Part shown: one piece after another, positions 50,201 through 63,436 of the stretch
How positions within the stretch are numbered: the first letter of the stretch is position 1
Layout of the letters: every line of letters begins with the position of its first letter
Assembly (NCBI RefSeq): GCF_003945595.2
Contig: NW_024103696.1
Span: 992,001-1,056,000, forward strand
DNA: 64,000 nucleotides
Reading direction: 5' to 3'
Source: Pipra filicauda
Lineage: Eukaryota; Chordata; Aves; Passeriformes; Pipridae
Notes under the pieces: generated by a model
Databases searched by the model: none
What the model was told of the DNA's origin: nothing
The model's input: only the letters and a program-made list of their open reading frames with translations
Program-made: the position numbers and the translations under genes

Positions 50201-53200
50201 CATTTATTTAAGGTAATTTTGCTAAGAACCACTTCTTGTAGTAAGACAGACCAGAATTCAACAAATTACATGATGTTGGATTTATCAGAGAGAATACTTA
50301 TTAATTCAGGACATTTAGATCCACACATTTTGAAGTAAAGACAAGCAAACCTATACTCTGCAAGTGTTAAAAATTATATTGTAGCATATTGCCCTTATCA
50401 TTTTACTGAAAGTAGGTATATTTATACCAGTTGTTCTGTTTTTTTCTGTACTGACTGCAAATAAATTTAAAAGTAACAAACATCATGATTTACTTACAAG
50501 CATTTTATACACATGATCTGTACCCCTACTATCAAAGGAATAGGAGAGAACGGCAGAAGAATACTTCGCACAGCTCCTTGTCACATGGATAAGCAAATAT
50601 TCCCTAGGTTATTCAATGTCTTTAGTGATGCAAGCAGATTTCATTTTGTTTAAGGATGGTATAATACAAGGACCTTTAGTGCTGTGGCACTACTTCTGTT
50701 GGATAAACAGAGCTAAATTCTCCAGAATGGGCAACAGTCATGAGATTATCCGAGTGAATCAGAAGAAAAAATAAAAATATCATTATAACACTCTTCAAAC
50801 TTTAGAGATCTGCTTCGTGGCAGGGGAATGGTATTGGCTTTGAGAACAGCTAGAGAGCATCCTCAATTAGGACTCAGGAATTTGGAACTCTGCTTTGCTT
50901 CCATTATGCTCTAGTTTTCCCTATCTGTAAACCTGGAAGGATGATAGGAATGTCTGTGGTTAATTGCTTTTAAATCTACAGGTGTAACAAACTTTAAGAG
51001 GCATATCATAAAAATGAAAAAATGTTGCCAAACTTTTGCAGTTGCAATTATGCTATATTGTACTTTTGGAAGCTATATTTGATTTTGTAAACACTGTTTT
51101 CCTCTACAAGTCAGCCCAAGTCCACCACCATGCTGGATTTGCAGATCCCATCTGGTGCATTTCTTCTTGAGGTATTATTAGTGAAAGCAATGATCACATT
51201 ATATTTGACTTAGTAACATACATGAATTTTTCAGGAAACGTAGCTACAAAACCACATTACAACCAATTTTTTTCTGTTGTGAAGTTTATTCAAATTGCTC
51301 AATTATCTTTTGTCCTCGTTATACACTAAAGATCTGTCAAAAGTCCAATTCATATCTTTAAATTTGATTATGAAGATACAATTGCTAGTTCCTTTTAGTC
51401 ACATTTCAGAATTTTAATTGCCTGATATTACAAGAAACCACTATTTTTAGTTTGTGAAAATCTACATTTACAGAAGGGCAATAAATAGCAATTGAGTTCT
51501 CAATAAACCGAATTGATTAATCACCCAGTAAAAATTAAAAAGAAAGTGAATTTATTAGCAGGAATTAATCTGATTTCCTTTTTTTATTATAAATCTCAGC
51601 AGGCCATGTAAGCTCTGTTCATAGCTGTGTAGGTGTTAGTGAAGAGCAGTGTTATAAAAAAGTACTAAATTATAAATTCCTCCCATATATACTGATTCAT
51701 TTTGTGTATGACTTGAGCAAATTTTGGTCTGACTGTTTCAATATAAAGATGCTCCATTTTATATTGTACAACATTTCACAACTAAGTTTTCTGCACTACA
51801 GTATAATCTTAGCAGTTTGTGAATTGAAAAAATTTTAAAATTAGGTCTTGCATGGCTTGAGCAGTGGTTTGCCACTTGATCTGATCTGATTTGAAACAGT
51901 CAAAGCCTTTTGGTTGTCTGCAAGGGAGTTTGGATCAGATTTTTCACTCCATACTGTTTTAATGAAAAAGAATATGTTTCAGTAGTCTTCTAATTCTTTA
52001 CACAAGACCATCAGGAGCAAAAGATTATGTAGTGTGCGATCACACAGGTTCCACTATGGAAAGTTCTTCATAAAGGTAGGCATTCCAGGAGGCATTTATC
52101 TTCTGAATAAGTTCATTAATGAACATAAGCATAGAAGCTAATATGGAAAGAGAATTTTCTGCCTTGAAAAATGTGATAGAAGCAAAGTCTGACTGTAAAG
52201 CCGGACCAAAAAGTCTGACTAAAGTCAATGGAAGAAGCAAAGCTTTAGATGGAATATATTTCCAAACTATACTTACTCTCATTCAATTTCCTCCATATCT
52301 TTCTGGTGACAAAAATAACACAACTGTAAGGTAATATAAAGTAAGGAGAGGCTACTATTCATATTTCCATAAGCAAATTATTACTTAGGATATTCTAATT
52401 ATTTTATGATTAGCTTGACACATTTTGACGAAAGTTATAAAGAGTCATCTTGAACATATTTTCAAAGGTTCTCAAGGCTAGGACAAACAAAAAAAATAAC
52501 TCTAATGGTCCATCATGCTAATTTTAAAAGTCAAAGTGGAGAAGAGAGAGACACAGCAAGCAGATCAGTACTCCCTGTCAAAGCAAGCAAGCTTAAATCG
52601 TAAAGCCGAGTCGTATTCTGCCCTATAGACAGAAAAATCACCATTAACTGGTAGACTCTTCTTTATTTGCATTGAAGAAATTCCCTTATGGACTATTTCT
52701 CCAGAATTGTATCCAGGGACAATGGAAGAAAAATAATTAAAAGCTCTATGGGATAATTAAAATAAAAGTAATTGTAAACTTTTTTTAAGCTTCTTTTTAA
52801 TGGAGGATGTATATAGGTATTCATAATTCCACATAACTTTAGGGTACCAAATCTAAACCACTACCAATGTAAATTTGTATAGCAGTGGGAGAAAAAAATA
52901 GAACAGACCTATCATTTGTCCTAAACTAAAACTGAGTCAGGTCAAAATTCCTGCAATATTAAAAATTCCAGCTAATTGCATTGTAGTTCTGCCAACCGTA
53001 TAGTCAGCAGGCACAAACTACTATGAGCACACATATGGACGAATAAAATGCTGTCATACTGTTATCCTTCTGCAGCAACTGGCAGAAAAGACTCTCAGAA
53101 TACTAAATCCCTTTCCTACCCAGTGCTGTGAGATGTCATGTTGCACTGCATACAGATGTGGAGCACACCAGCAACAACTGACTCTATCCTGTGGAGAACA

Positions 53201-53284
53201 CCTGTGCCCACATTATGTCCAACACATTTCTAAAAGAACAAGCACCAGCTGCATTGTCAGGCCAAAGTTTCACGGATCCTAGAG
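47205..53284. other. Unassigned intronic sequence
   Basis: AT-rich. The 14-mer ATAGGAGAGAACGG occurs twice (49131-49144 and 50540-50553), which may be chance. No exon or repeat family is recognised. The interval 45192-47129 is likewise empty. Confidence 0.5.
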
Positions 53285-53289
53285 ATCCA

Positions 53290-53866
53290 TAGTGCTGCTT
53301 TTTGGCTGAAGTAGAGTTCATTTTCTTCATAGTGGCTAGTATGGGGTTATGTTTTGTATTTGTGCGGAATGCAGGGTTGATAATATAGAGATGTTTTTGT
53401 TATTGCTGAGCAGTGCTTACACAGAGCACTGTGTAAGTCTTTTCTGCTTTTCATACTGCCACAGTGGCAAGGAAGTTGAGGGTGTATGGCAGACCAGGAG
53501 GAGACACAGCCAGGACAGGTCACCCAAACTGACCAAAGGGATATTCCATGCCATATGACATCATGCTCATATATAAAGTGGGGGAAGAAGGGGAAAGTGA
53601 TGGATAAATCCAAGTGACCATTGTCCATGATACATTTGCTCTCCTGGAGATGTCTAAACATCTGCCTGCCCATGGGAAGCAGTGCATTAATTCCTTGTTT
53701 TGTTTTGCTTGCGTGCATGGCTTTTGATTTACATATTAAACTGCCTTTATCTCAACCCATACATTTTGTAGCTTTACCTTTCTGATATTCTTCCCAATCC
53801 TACTGGTGGGAGAGTGAGCTAGTGGCTGCATAGTGCCTGGTTGCTGGCTGGAGTTAAACCACAGCA
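53290..53866 (+). mobile_element. Solo LTR of an avian endogenous retrovirus
   Basis: The left end reads 'tgctgctttttggctgaag' and 'ttcattttcttcatagtggc' and the right end reads 'gttgctggctggagttaaac' then 'cacagca'. Between them are 'gcagtgcttacacagagcac', 'ccaaagggatattccatgcc', 'atgacatcatgctc', a TATA box (catatataaag, 53569-53579) and an ATTAAA poly(A)-type signal (53735-53740). I recognise this order as a common LTR family of neoavian genomes. The direct repeat ATCCA lies at 53285-53289 and again at 53866-53870, at or within one base of both ends. No viral genes adjoin it, so it is a solo LTR left by recombination. It is antisense to ADGRB3. Confidence 0.85.
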
Positions 53867-53870
53867 TCCA

Positions 53871-56800
53871 GACTGTCTGTTATGGCACCTATCACAGACA
53901 TAAACATCAGAGATGGCAAAAAAGTTCAAGAGAACTGTCTGGACTGCCACAAAAAATGGCATTCTTTAAATGAAAATGTATACATGCATATAAGGATTCT
54001 TTGATCACTTGGGCTTACAGAGCCTTACCCAGACTTACATAAAACAAAACAGTGCTAGGAAAAAAAACCTGACAGTGATATGGTTAAGATTTAGGTTTTG
54101 TATGGTCACAAATACATAGAAACAGTGGTAAAATTAAATAGAGAGGTGCTGGGAATCAGCTTCCCAACCCATGAATATTTTCCTAAATAATATGGCAGAG
54201 TTCCAGCAGGACACATTGTGAGTAACACACTCCAGAGAAGCTGACAGCTCAGTGGGCATTGGCTGCTCCTGTAAGGCTGAAAAGTGTATTTCGAACTCAA
54301 TTAACTTATATAAAGAAAAAATTGATGTGACAGTCCCTGAGGTCCCCAAGTAAATGCATCTAACTATTGGATCACTTGCTAGTTGAGACTGTCTTCTTTT
54401 ACTTTCCAGAAAGGTAGGAGGGACAAAAGAAAAACTTTCAAGTTTTGTTTCATCTTAAAATCTTTAAAATCACTTCTGTGGGGTAGGAAAATCAGCCCTA
54501 GTACCTGATTAACTCCTTTTCTTTCTCTTTGTAGACTAAACCACTGGAATTAATGTATCACAAACAGTTCCTGACAGCAGGGATAGTTTGCTCAGACAAA
54601 CTATCTGAGCAAAGCAAAAAAGACATAACTCTTTCTGGAGTTTTTAGTTGGTTGGTTTAAGGAACAAAATTGTTTCTCCTGGGAATGTTAATTACAAATA
54701 TTCCATACATTTTCCCCGCACTAGAAGGAGAAGCATTCAGCATCCTAAGACTTTACTGAAGGCAACATTTAAATACATTTTCTGAAATGAATAGATGAAG
54801 ATATCGCTCAGATTTCTGAGAGGGAAAAGTCACCTCTTACATACAACTCATGCTACCAGCTTTGTGTAGGAAAGCTGGAAGTATCAAAGGAAGCACAAGA
54901 ATTCATAAAAAGCCTGGTTTCAATCAACACAGTCAGGTGTGCTCTATATTTTGGCATAATCAACTGAAATAAAATGCTGAATTATTGGATTGAGTTTAAT
55001 ACATGACATAATATCTTATTCTTTAGTTGCACTGTCTCAATATTGTACACATATTTGACTAGCTGCCTACAGAAAGGGCACAAGCCTGCCAGCTTGATGA
55101 ATGAAAAAACTAAAACACAATCAGAGGGAAGAATCACCATATCTCATGGATGGAATAGATTAAAGCTGCTTTTGCCAAAGTTAGGGTGACCATGGCAGTA
55201 GGATAACCTTGATGATTTGATGTGATTTAAGAGCTCACAGATCCAGAACTTTCTTGAAGGATAGATGTCAGGGAACTGTAATCATTGTTTCATTTCCTGA
55301 AAAGCATGGCCAAAATCCAGATAGACAAAGCTTTCCTTGCTGCTGGAGAAGTATTAAACTGACAAGATGAGTATCATTTACCAAATATGAACTTGCAAGG
55401 CATGCAGATAAAGATGTAGAAGTGGGTAAAAAGATGGCAAAACCCATTAGAGGTTACTGCTGACTGTATGCTGATGATAAAAGCTAACACAGGATTCATC
55501 TGAAAACCACTTAATTTAGAAAACCTGACTCACAACAGACACTTGATTAGTTAAACACCTTCAACTAAAAGAGGGCTACTTTTTGTTGGGTTTATTCCCA
55601 AATACTTGCTAAATCTTGGTTATGCAAAAATTACTCCATTTGGAATGATATGAGTACATCACAGCTCTGTAGGATTTGCAATGAATTAGGCTATTAACCC
55701 ATCAAATCCAGTTGCCTGCTGCTGAGGATGACTAATTCCTGAGGCTTAGAAAAAAGTGGGGAAAAAAAAAAGAAAACAAGCCACCAAGAATCCAATATAA
55801 TAGTGGGCACCTAACTATTTCTTTTTTAAGATTGTTAAATAATAGGAACTGAGTCATCATTATAGAGCTTTCATAATTTAAAACTCAGTGTCAGAATACA
55901 AATTCTGAAATATTCCTGACTAAATACAAATACAAATAAAATGGTCCAAACCAAAAGGAAACAGCATTACAAAAATAAAGTTTTGAATAAGCTTATGCTC
56001 CCACAGCCAACACTATAGATGTTTTTTTCCAAAGGGATGGAGGAAAAAAGTAGAAGTTTGCTCTTGCCATTGCATACTCAGGTAAGAGAGAGTGTCACAT
56101 TCTCATACAATAGCACACATACACGTGTCAAACACAGTGGTGTCCATGCAGATCTTACAGATGCATCACATCTTATTGAGAATATTTGAGGGCTTATATC
56201 ACTTTTAAAAATGGATACATCTTCAAGAATACCTCCAATCTTAAATTATTTTACCACCTTCAATGGCTACACTAATATGCCTAGAAAATATATCCTTCAG
56301 CACAAAGGATATATTTGTTTCTCCCTCAAAACCTCAGGCTATTTTACGTAAGTTTTACATCAATTTTAGATGTTTCAAAAGTTTGCTTTTCCATTCAGAT
56401 TCCAAGCATATTGAAAACAGTACTTATAGGTACCACTGAACTTCTCTATAAGCAATACTAAGACAAATACCTGCAAAACAAGTGGTGAGGACAAAATATA
56501 TTTGTTTGCAATTACTTCACACATTCGTCCCAAATACCTGCATGAAATCTTTTAATCATGTTCTTAAATCCACAGCATGGTTTTTTTTAGTAGTCTAATT
56601 TCATGTACATGTGCCCCTGATACTGTGGACTTGAACAGTGATATCAGAGTCTGTGCTCTAAATACACAGTGCTTAAAGCAACGCATACTGAAAACCACTC
56701 CTGTGTAAGCAAAACTTTGTAAAGAGGAAACAAATAACTCGTTCAAAATCTTTTGCATTCCATGTGCTCATAATAATGCATAATATCAAGTCTTTCATGT

Positions 56801-57818
56801 ACTTAATCCCACAGATTTCATAGAAATTGCATACTATGGTGTTGCTGGCAAATAATGGCATTATGATTCTTTTGCAGAGGCACAGACCATGGTATTACTT
56901 GTATTTGGAATGATTTCTAGTATCATGTCCAAAGTTTCTCATTTCTGTACTATAATATTGTTTCTCAGCCACCCGTGTACTGATGTAAACCCAAGCTCAA
57001 GGATGAAAGTACACACAAAATCACAGTCATATAATTTCTAACACCGCAGATGAGTCTGTATAATAAGACATATAAAATATACCTGGATAAGAAGCACAAC
57101 ATCAACTTTAAAATAATATGACAACCATATAGGGATACTTCTTGAAACACTTAATCTGCATGTATGCAAAATTCACCTTGACTTTAATGGGAGATTTACT
57201 GTGAAAGATTAATTCAGCAAATTACAACTGCATAAACTTGGGATTCTTTTTTAACCACACTGATTTTACTGCTTTACTTTCATACATTAACATTTTCTTT
57301 TTTGCTATAGAAGGGACACACACTAAAAAAAACAGAAGAAGACTGATAGTAAGCTTTCACTGCTTAGTATACAGCTATTATTTTAATAAACTAAAATGAA
57401 AATTTCAATCAACTAAAATGAAGATTGCTGTGGGGATCACACTTAAAAATTATATTTTTCCCTGCAGTAACAGAAATGGGAGCCTTCCTCAGTTATTTGT
57501 CTCATCGTTTACCCACTTGCTTGTTGCCCAGCAACTACCATCAAGGAACTACAGTTCTTAGACATCCTCATTTTAATCTTGAGAGAGGAGATTAAAATTA
57601 CTATGTGAGTAATCTCTTCCTGGTGAGATATTGTATTATTTCAATTTACATAGCGGCAGAAAGGAAGCCAAGTGACTGGAGAATCCAGTACTTTCACTCG
57701 GTCAAAGGTTTCTTTTCTCTGCCCTCATACCACCCATTTACTGACCAACTACTTAAATATCATTAGGTACTTTGTAATATTTGAGCCATAGCAATAGAAG
57801 CAAACATCTGTCACTTAC
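53871..57818. other. Unassigned intronic sequence next to the 44-nt exon
   Basis: AT-rich intron from the solo LTR up to the donor of the 57819-57862 exon. It holds the paired hairpins at 54582-54613 and nothing else that I can assign. Confidence 0.5.
54582..54613. repeat. Two overlapping, mutually exclusive hairpins
   Basis: Arms GATAGTTTG (54582-54590) and CAAACTATC (54597-54605) form one stem. Arms TTTGCTCAGA (54587-54596) and TCTGAGCAAA (54604-54613) form another. They share bases, so only one can form at a time. Confidence 0.85.
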
Positions 57819-57862
57819 ATTCTTGAATCATCCCAGAGCACACAGTAGGGATTCAATGTGCC
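57819..57862 (-). CDS. ADGRB3: 44-nt exon of ADGRB3 (BAI3), start of the GPS motif
   Basis: This exon is too short to be found as an open frame, but its flanks are clear. On the minus strand it follows a pyrimidine-rich acceptor ending in TTTTCTTTTAG, with a plausible branch-point sequence (AACTAAT) upstream, and it ends at a GTAAGT donor (57818-57813). It starts in phase 0, directly continuing the Asn that ends the 63437-63539 exon, and encodes GTLNPYCVLWDDSR plus two bases of a split codon. Cys-Val-Leu-Trp is the first Cys-x-x-Trp pair of the GPS autoproteolysis motif of adhesion GPCRs, and the wording matches ADGRB3. The second Cys-containing half of the GPS, the cleavage site and the seven membrane helices must lie in later exons, which I did not find in this window. 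The length is not a multiple of three, so skipping the exon would shift the frame. Confidence 0.87.
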
Positions 57863-60800
57863 CTAAAAGAAAACAAACAAACCTATTAGTTACTGGTATA
57901 CAAAAAATCTGTGTCGTGCTGTATCTAAAAATTTATTTGAGTCTCCTCCTACAAGATTATCCTTATACTCTGATGAATTGATACCACTGAAGTGGCAAAA
58001 GCTTAAGCTTAATTCTTATAGAGTATTTTAAAGCACTTGAACCTAAGAGCAGACTACTTGTGTGTTCTCTGCTTAGACAAGGTAAGCATAAAGTTGTCTA
58101 TTTGGCATACCCCGGTAGAAGTGAAATATGAGATAAAAGTTAATCTGTTAAGAGACTTGACTGAACATTTCTGGTGTGTTTAGAAGCAGAACTTTAGACA
58201 CCTTAGGAACTTGGATGTCAAAACCAGTCATGCCTTTAAAAATTTTATGCGTATGTTGGGTAAAATGTTTGGAGGCCAAGTTTTCAGATGACCCCACATT
58301 CAATATTAAAAGGATTTGTCAATTGTGTCCTAAATCAGTGGAGCTTTTTGCTCAAAATATATATATTATCTCTGATGTGGTTGAGCTTTACAATCTCAGC
58401 TCCAATCTCTTCAAAAACAATGGAAAATTTCTTATTTGATTTAGAACAGGACGAGAACCTATGTTTATTACATATCATTGAACTATGGGGAATGTTTCAG
58501 GAAATTGAAAAGTATTATTACTCATGTTTATTTTGCTGCCTAGGAAGAGTTGAGACAAAATTAAAATTCACTCAGATTGACTTAGAGGCACTTAAAACTG
58601 CAAAACCATAGTCCTGTTCATCATAAGCTCTGGGTATTCCCAGAAATCAGAACTATATAAACAAATTATATAAAGTACAGAATAAAAATATATTTTCTAA
58701 AAAAATTGAAAAGTGGTTTGAAGAAACAAATACTATTTTTGTATATCGATGTTAGTGAACAGTGTAGATGCAATAGATATAAAAGTAGTTTCATATAAAC
58801 AAAGCACACCTTAATATTTCATTCTCAAAAGTGTTTTATTTTTAGAAAAAAAACATGGCAACCTGTGAAGTAAAAATCTATTAAATTTTTAAATCATTCC
58901 ATCCACCTCTTTGTCAAAGATAAAAAAGGTCCTTCTGGAGATGCTTGTGAGAGAGGCATTTAGGGAAACTTTGAATCTCTGGTTCAGTATTTTGCTGACT
59001 GCATTGAATTTCATGAGTAGAGTATAAATATTTGAAACCAACATATACTTATGGCACTTTATATTTACATAGAACTATACAAACATAAATAAAGAATGCT
59101 CCATTCCCTGAAGTATTTATAAGATAAAGAAGAGGAAGGGGAAGAGGGCACAGAACAAAGCACTGGATAACAGGCCAGTTGAGATTCAGAGACCAGGTCC
59201 TGCATCATTAGGCAAGAGCTTTCAGATAGATAGATGGAAAAGGATATAGAAAGGTAAGAATTAGGGAAAACAGAATGTCGATGCAGAATTAACTTTTCTT
59301 TAAAATGTAATTTTATAAAGAGTATTAATTTGTATCCTAAGTCTGGGTGAAGAAGTTCTATTTGCAATCTGATATAGCTATATGCATATTAAAAAAGTAC
59401 TCCTATAGCTGCATCATAATAAGGCTTTGCATCTCTCAGATCTAAGACCTCTCTCCTAGCAGTGGACATCATACAGTTTATGCTTGGTATTCCCACAGTT
59501 CAAGGAGAATGAATTCAAAAACATTTTCAGAAAAAATGTCCATTATAAAGAAATCTACAAAATAGAGGGAAACAAAGGCCTTTGCAGAAAACTGAAACAC
59601 GATAGAACTGCTGTCAGATCACACACTTCAATCTCTTTGAAATGTATTCAAATTAAAAAAACAAAACAGTATGTTTGGCCATTGCAGTCACTAATGAGAG
59701 ATTAAGCAGAAACATGGAAAGTGGGATAAATATTACTTCCATTCCTTAAGAAGGGTATGAAGGTTTGCTCCATCAGGACTGGTAGCTTGCCAGGGTACAG
59801 CAGCCTTTCAGAACTTCTTCCTCTTTTGATATCCTGATCGAACACCCTTCAAGTACTGCGAGGACCACAAGAAGCCTGTCTCTGTGTATGCTTCTTTGCT
59901 CTTAATCTGTTGCTCCCTTTTTCACAGTACTTCTGGGTCTGGCCTCTTGGCGATCCCTCCTCACACGGCTGCTGTTGAGCTGCCTCCAACAGCCACCACC
60001 CTTTGTGGGGGCAGTGCTCTTACCAGTTAATTACTCAGCTGCAGTGAAGGAAGCAGCTATTGCGTCCATTAACATTTATGACTACTGTAGTATTGATTTA
60101 TACATTACAGTACATTACTTGGATATCTCATTACTTGGACATATGTGTGTGTGCCTACTTGTACGTATCTCTGCCTAGCAGATAAAATTGAATTTTCCAG
60201 ATGTGATTGGCAACTTGGACAGCTACCCAGCACAGTGCCAACTGTGTTTTGTAGCCAGGGTTTTCAGTCTCATTGAAAGCTTGATGTTCTATGCTACTGC
60301 TGGCTCATTACTTTAGTATCCCTGGAGTAAACTTCTGTACTGTCAGAAGGTGAGAGTTCATATTCTCTACGGAGCAAATAGGATTTTGTTTGAGTTGTGC
60401 ATTTTTTTAAAGATTGCTTTGGTGTCTCTTTAACCAAACTACTGGAAAATTGTGGTCACAGTCATCTACATGTTCATAGTGCACAAGACAAAATATCATG
60501 TGCTCTAAGTTATGCATTGCAACCCACATTCCACTCTGGTCAACTCTCTATTGTATTTGAATTTATCTACAATCTTCAAACAATACATGTAATTGTGATT
60601 TGCACTTCCTCCAAAAAATCATCCTCCAGTTTTATTAATAAACTGGTTAGTTTTGATATGAAATGAAGAAATCATTAAAGATCTTGAATAAATTAATATT
60701 TAAAGGCTAATTTTACTTAGTCATATTAACTCTTTTTATCTCTTTTAAGTCTTTTCATACTCTCTTATCTACTTAATTTAGTCAATGGATAAGGAGGTAA

Positions 60801-63436
60801 AAAACCAAATGTGTGAATATCGTCCTATATATTAGTAGGCATGGTCTAGAAAATGCTTATAAAATTAGTCATTAAATCAATTTGCAAACAAACTGTTCTG
60901 AATAATAAGTAAAATTTCAAGAACAAAGTTTTGAAAGGAACAAATATAACAAGGAGATCTTCAAAAAAATCAGATGAAAGAGAATGTATTTTATTTTCTG
61001 TTTAATAATTAATCTATTTAACTGACATAAGGGTTAATCTGTGAGCCATTATTATGTAATGTTCAAACACTAAAGATATATTAACAGTAGTTTTATCTTT
61101 CTGTATGCAACATAAAGCTTTTTCTATGGTAATATATTATAATTGAAATGTCATTATGAAGACTAGGACTTGAACAAAAATCACCAAATGTTTAAAGATA
61201 TTAAAACTGTAAAACTGATCCGTATTCATAGATTTTCTAGAGCAATATATTATTGTATCTGCCAGTCCAACTCATATATGCAGGTGGATTAGGAGTCTAT
61301 ATAAATATAGTATGTAGGTAAAATTAATTTAAGGGATGAAAACTTTATACAAGCTCTTGATGCTTCTCTGGATTATATTATAGGACAAAAAGTGAGCCAA
61401 AAAGAAAAAAAAAGAGTCTGATATGTATTGGCAAGGTTACTGTCATTTTGCTTTGTCAAGACACGAGCTAATACAATATTAATTAATATTCAGCTACTGA
61501 AAGGTTGCCAAAGCTAGGTGACAGTTGGTGTCTCTAATCTGAACTTTTGTAACAATGAAGTTTCATTTGCAAGATTTTCAAACTTGGCAAAAACTTGCTC
61601 TGTAAATTAACCAAAGGGATGGATTAAAAAAAAAAAATTCCTCTCTACGAATTTTCTAGAATTTCATCTTCTGGGGACAGCAGTTCAGCCTTTTCTTAGT
61701 CTAGCCTTGCCCATGTTGTGCTTCTATTAATAGGTTGTGTTTGGCCTAAAAATATTTTCAATGCTGATACATTGTTTATTGGTATTATTTTCTTTTATAA
61801 TTGTTTAATTTCTTTTCTAGCATAAGTGAGCAAATTAATGAGAACTTTTTTTCTTACCTGCTACCCTACACTTTTGTAAATAGTAATTGCAATTTCGAAA
61901 TATAAATATCATAGTTTGCGATTCATTTAAGTAGCCCACCAATCACTGTTGAAATAATAGATCATACAATCTAGCAACGAAAATTACCATAAATTCTTCC
62001 TAATAATGATCTTAGTAAGATCAAAACGAGTATTTTATTTCAAAAGTGATGGGTTTTTGACTTGATATACAGGATTAATTTGTGGTTTACTCCAGCAAAT
62101 ATTTTTTTCATTTTTAGCAAAATATCTGACAGGAAGGAAAGTTATGTTAATGACCGATATTTTCTCTTAATATATATGATATAACTTAGGTTGGAAACAA
62201 AATGAAATGAAACAGCAAATGAAATCTACCCACCATAAAGCATGTTAAACAGAGACCCACAAACCCCCAAATCTCCACAATTCTTTGTCAATAAACTTCT
62301 GATCTTATTGAAAGGTAAGGAGTCAGGTCAGTTTATATTCCTCTCTTCCTTTTTTCTGCCTAAGTTTTGCTGAGATGTTCTTTGCATTAGCACTTTTCTG
62401 GGAACAGAATGGCAGGTCATAATAACCATTGAGGGCAAAATAGTTTCTTCTAACCTTGAGTAAAATGTTAATTAAAGGTCTAGAGTTCAAAAAGTTTGCT
62501 TCATACTTTTGCCCAGAGTCACTAATCCAATTTTGCTACTGACTGAAATATTTGGAAATTCTCCAGTTGAATTGCATCTATATGACCACTTCAATAACTG
62601 TTTATAACTAAAAACCCCAGAGCTTTAAAGATTTTTGCATAACAATAGTATTTTCAAAAGCGTTAGTAACTGTTTTTTCTAATTGACCCTTTATGGTTTT
62701 ATTCAAAGTAAAGTCTAGCTCTTAATAACATAAACAGACAGAGTTCATATGCTGTGCCTTCACATAAATTACTTTTATGCTTGTTATTTAACATTATTTT
62801 CCTAATACTGTACATCCCTGTGACTGTTGGAGATTACTAACAGCAGAAGAAAAACTCTTCATATTTTTCATATATTTGGAAATAAAGTTCCTTTTTTTTT
62901 CAGATCTAAAACATTTTTAATGTGAGATTAAAGCCTCAAAAGTTTTAACGATTGCACAAAAAATCTCAAATATTTATAAGAACTGTAAGTTAAATTGGGA
63001 CCAGAGCATTTTTTTCAAAGTCTGCTAAAATAAGTAAAACCTGGTTTTTTAGTACGAAATAATGAAAGCAAAGAAGAAAAGACCTGAAGAACTATGTAGC
63101 TCTATGACCTATGCAGGTAGCAAAAAATTAAGCATTCGGCACAGTACTACATTTCCAATTGTAACCATCAAAGCATTTAATGGAAACTTTTCAGTAGAAA
63201 TTGCTGTTTAAATGAAAACTTCAAAAAACACAAAACAACAATTAATTTTGTTTTGCATACACACATTCATGAAACAAGTACACACTACCCTCAAAGACTG
63301 TTAGACTGTTCCCGAGGTTAAATTTCAGAAGTTAAACTAGGTTTTATTAACTGTTTTTTAAAACAATGTCTCTTTTTTCTCTCATATGATCTGACATATA
63401 CTCTCGTAAGAGCATATCAACTATCCTTGTACTTAC
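57863..63436 (-). other. ADGRB3: Complete ADGRB3 intron (5,574 nt)
   Basis: GT-AG intron in phase 0 between the two recognised ADGRB3 exons, with donor GTAAGTACAAGG and acceptor TTTTCTTTTAG read on the minus strand. The interior is AT-rich and I see no confident repeat family in it. A GC-richer patch at about 59770-60060 is unassigned. Open frames inside, such as 58288-58611 and 59975-60178 on the plus strand, show no recognisable domain and look accidental. Confidence 0.8.

Larger units (their letters stand above)
1..57818 (-). other. ADGRB3: Part of a giant ADGRB3 intron, at least 57.8 kb
   Basis: Everything to the left of the 44-nt exon lies downstream of it in gene sense. The next ADGRB3 exon should encode the rest of the GPS motif (a Trp-Ser-Thr-Gln-Gly-Cys region and a Cys-Leu-Cys pair). 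I searched the plus strand by eye for its reverse complement and found no match. The stretch is therefore inferred to be intron over its whole length. An exon missed by eye cannot be excluded. Repeats inside it are listed separately. Confidence 0.65.

Noticed and set aside
59770..60180. GC-richer patch between the two ADGRB3 exons, tested as an extra exon
   Set aside because: The two known exons join in frame without it, and no defensible minus-strand splice sites were seen.
63347..63436. Continuation of the open frame beyond the 103-nt exon
   Set aside because: The residues after the Asn at 63437 read through the GTAAGT donor. The in-frame continuation in the 44-nt exon shows that they are intronic.
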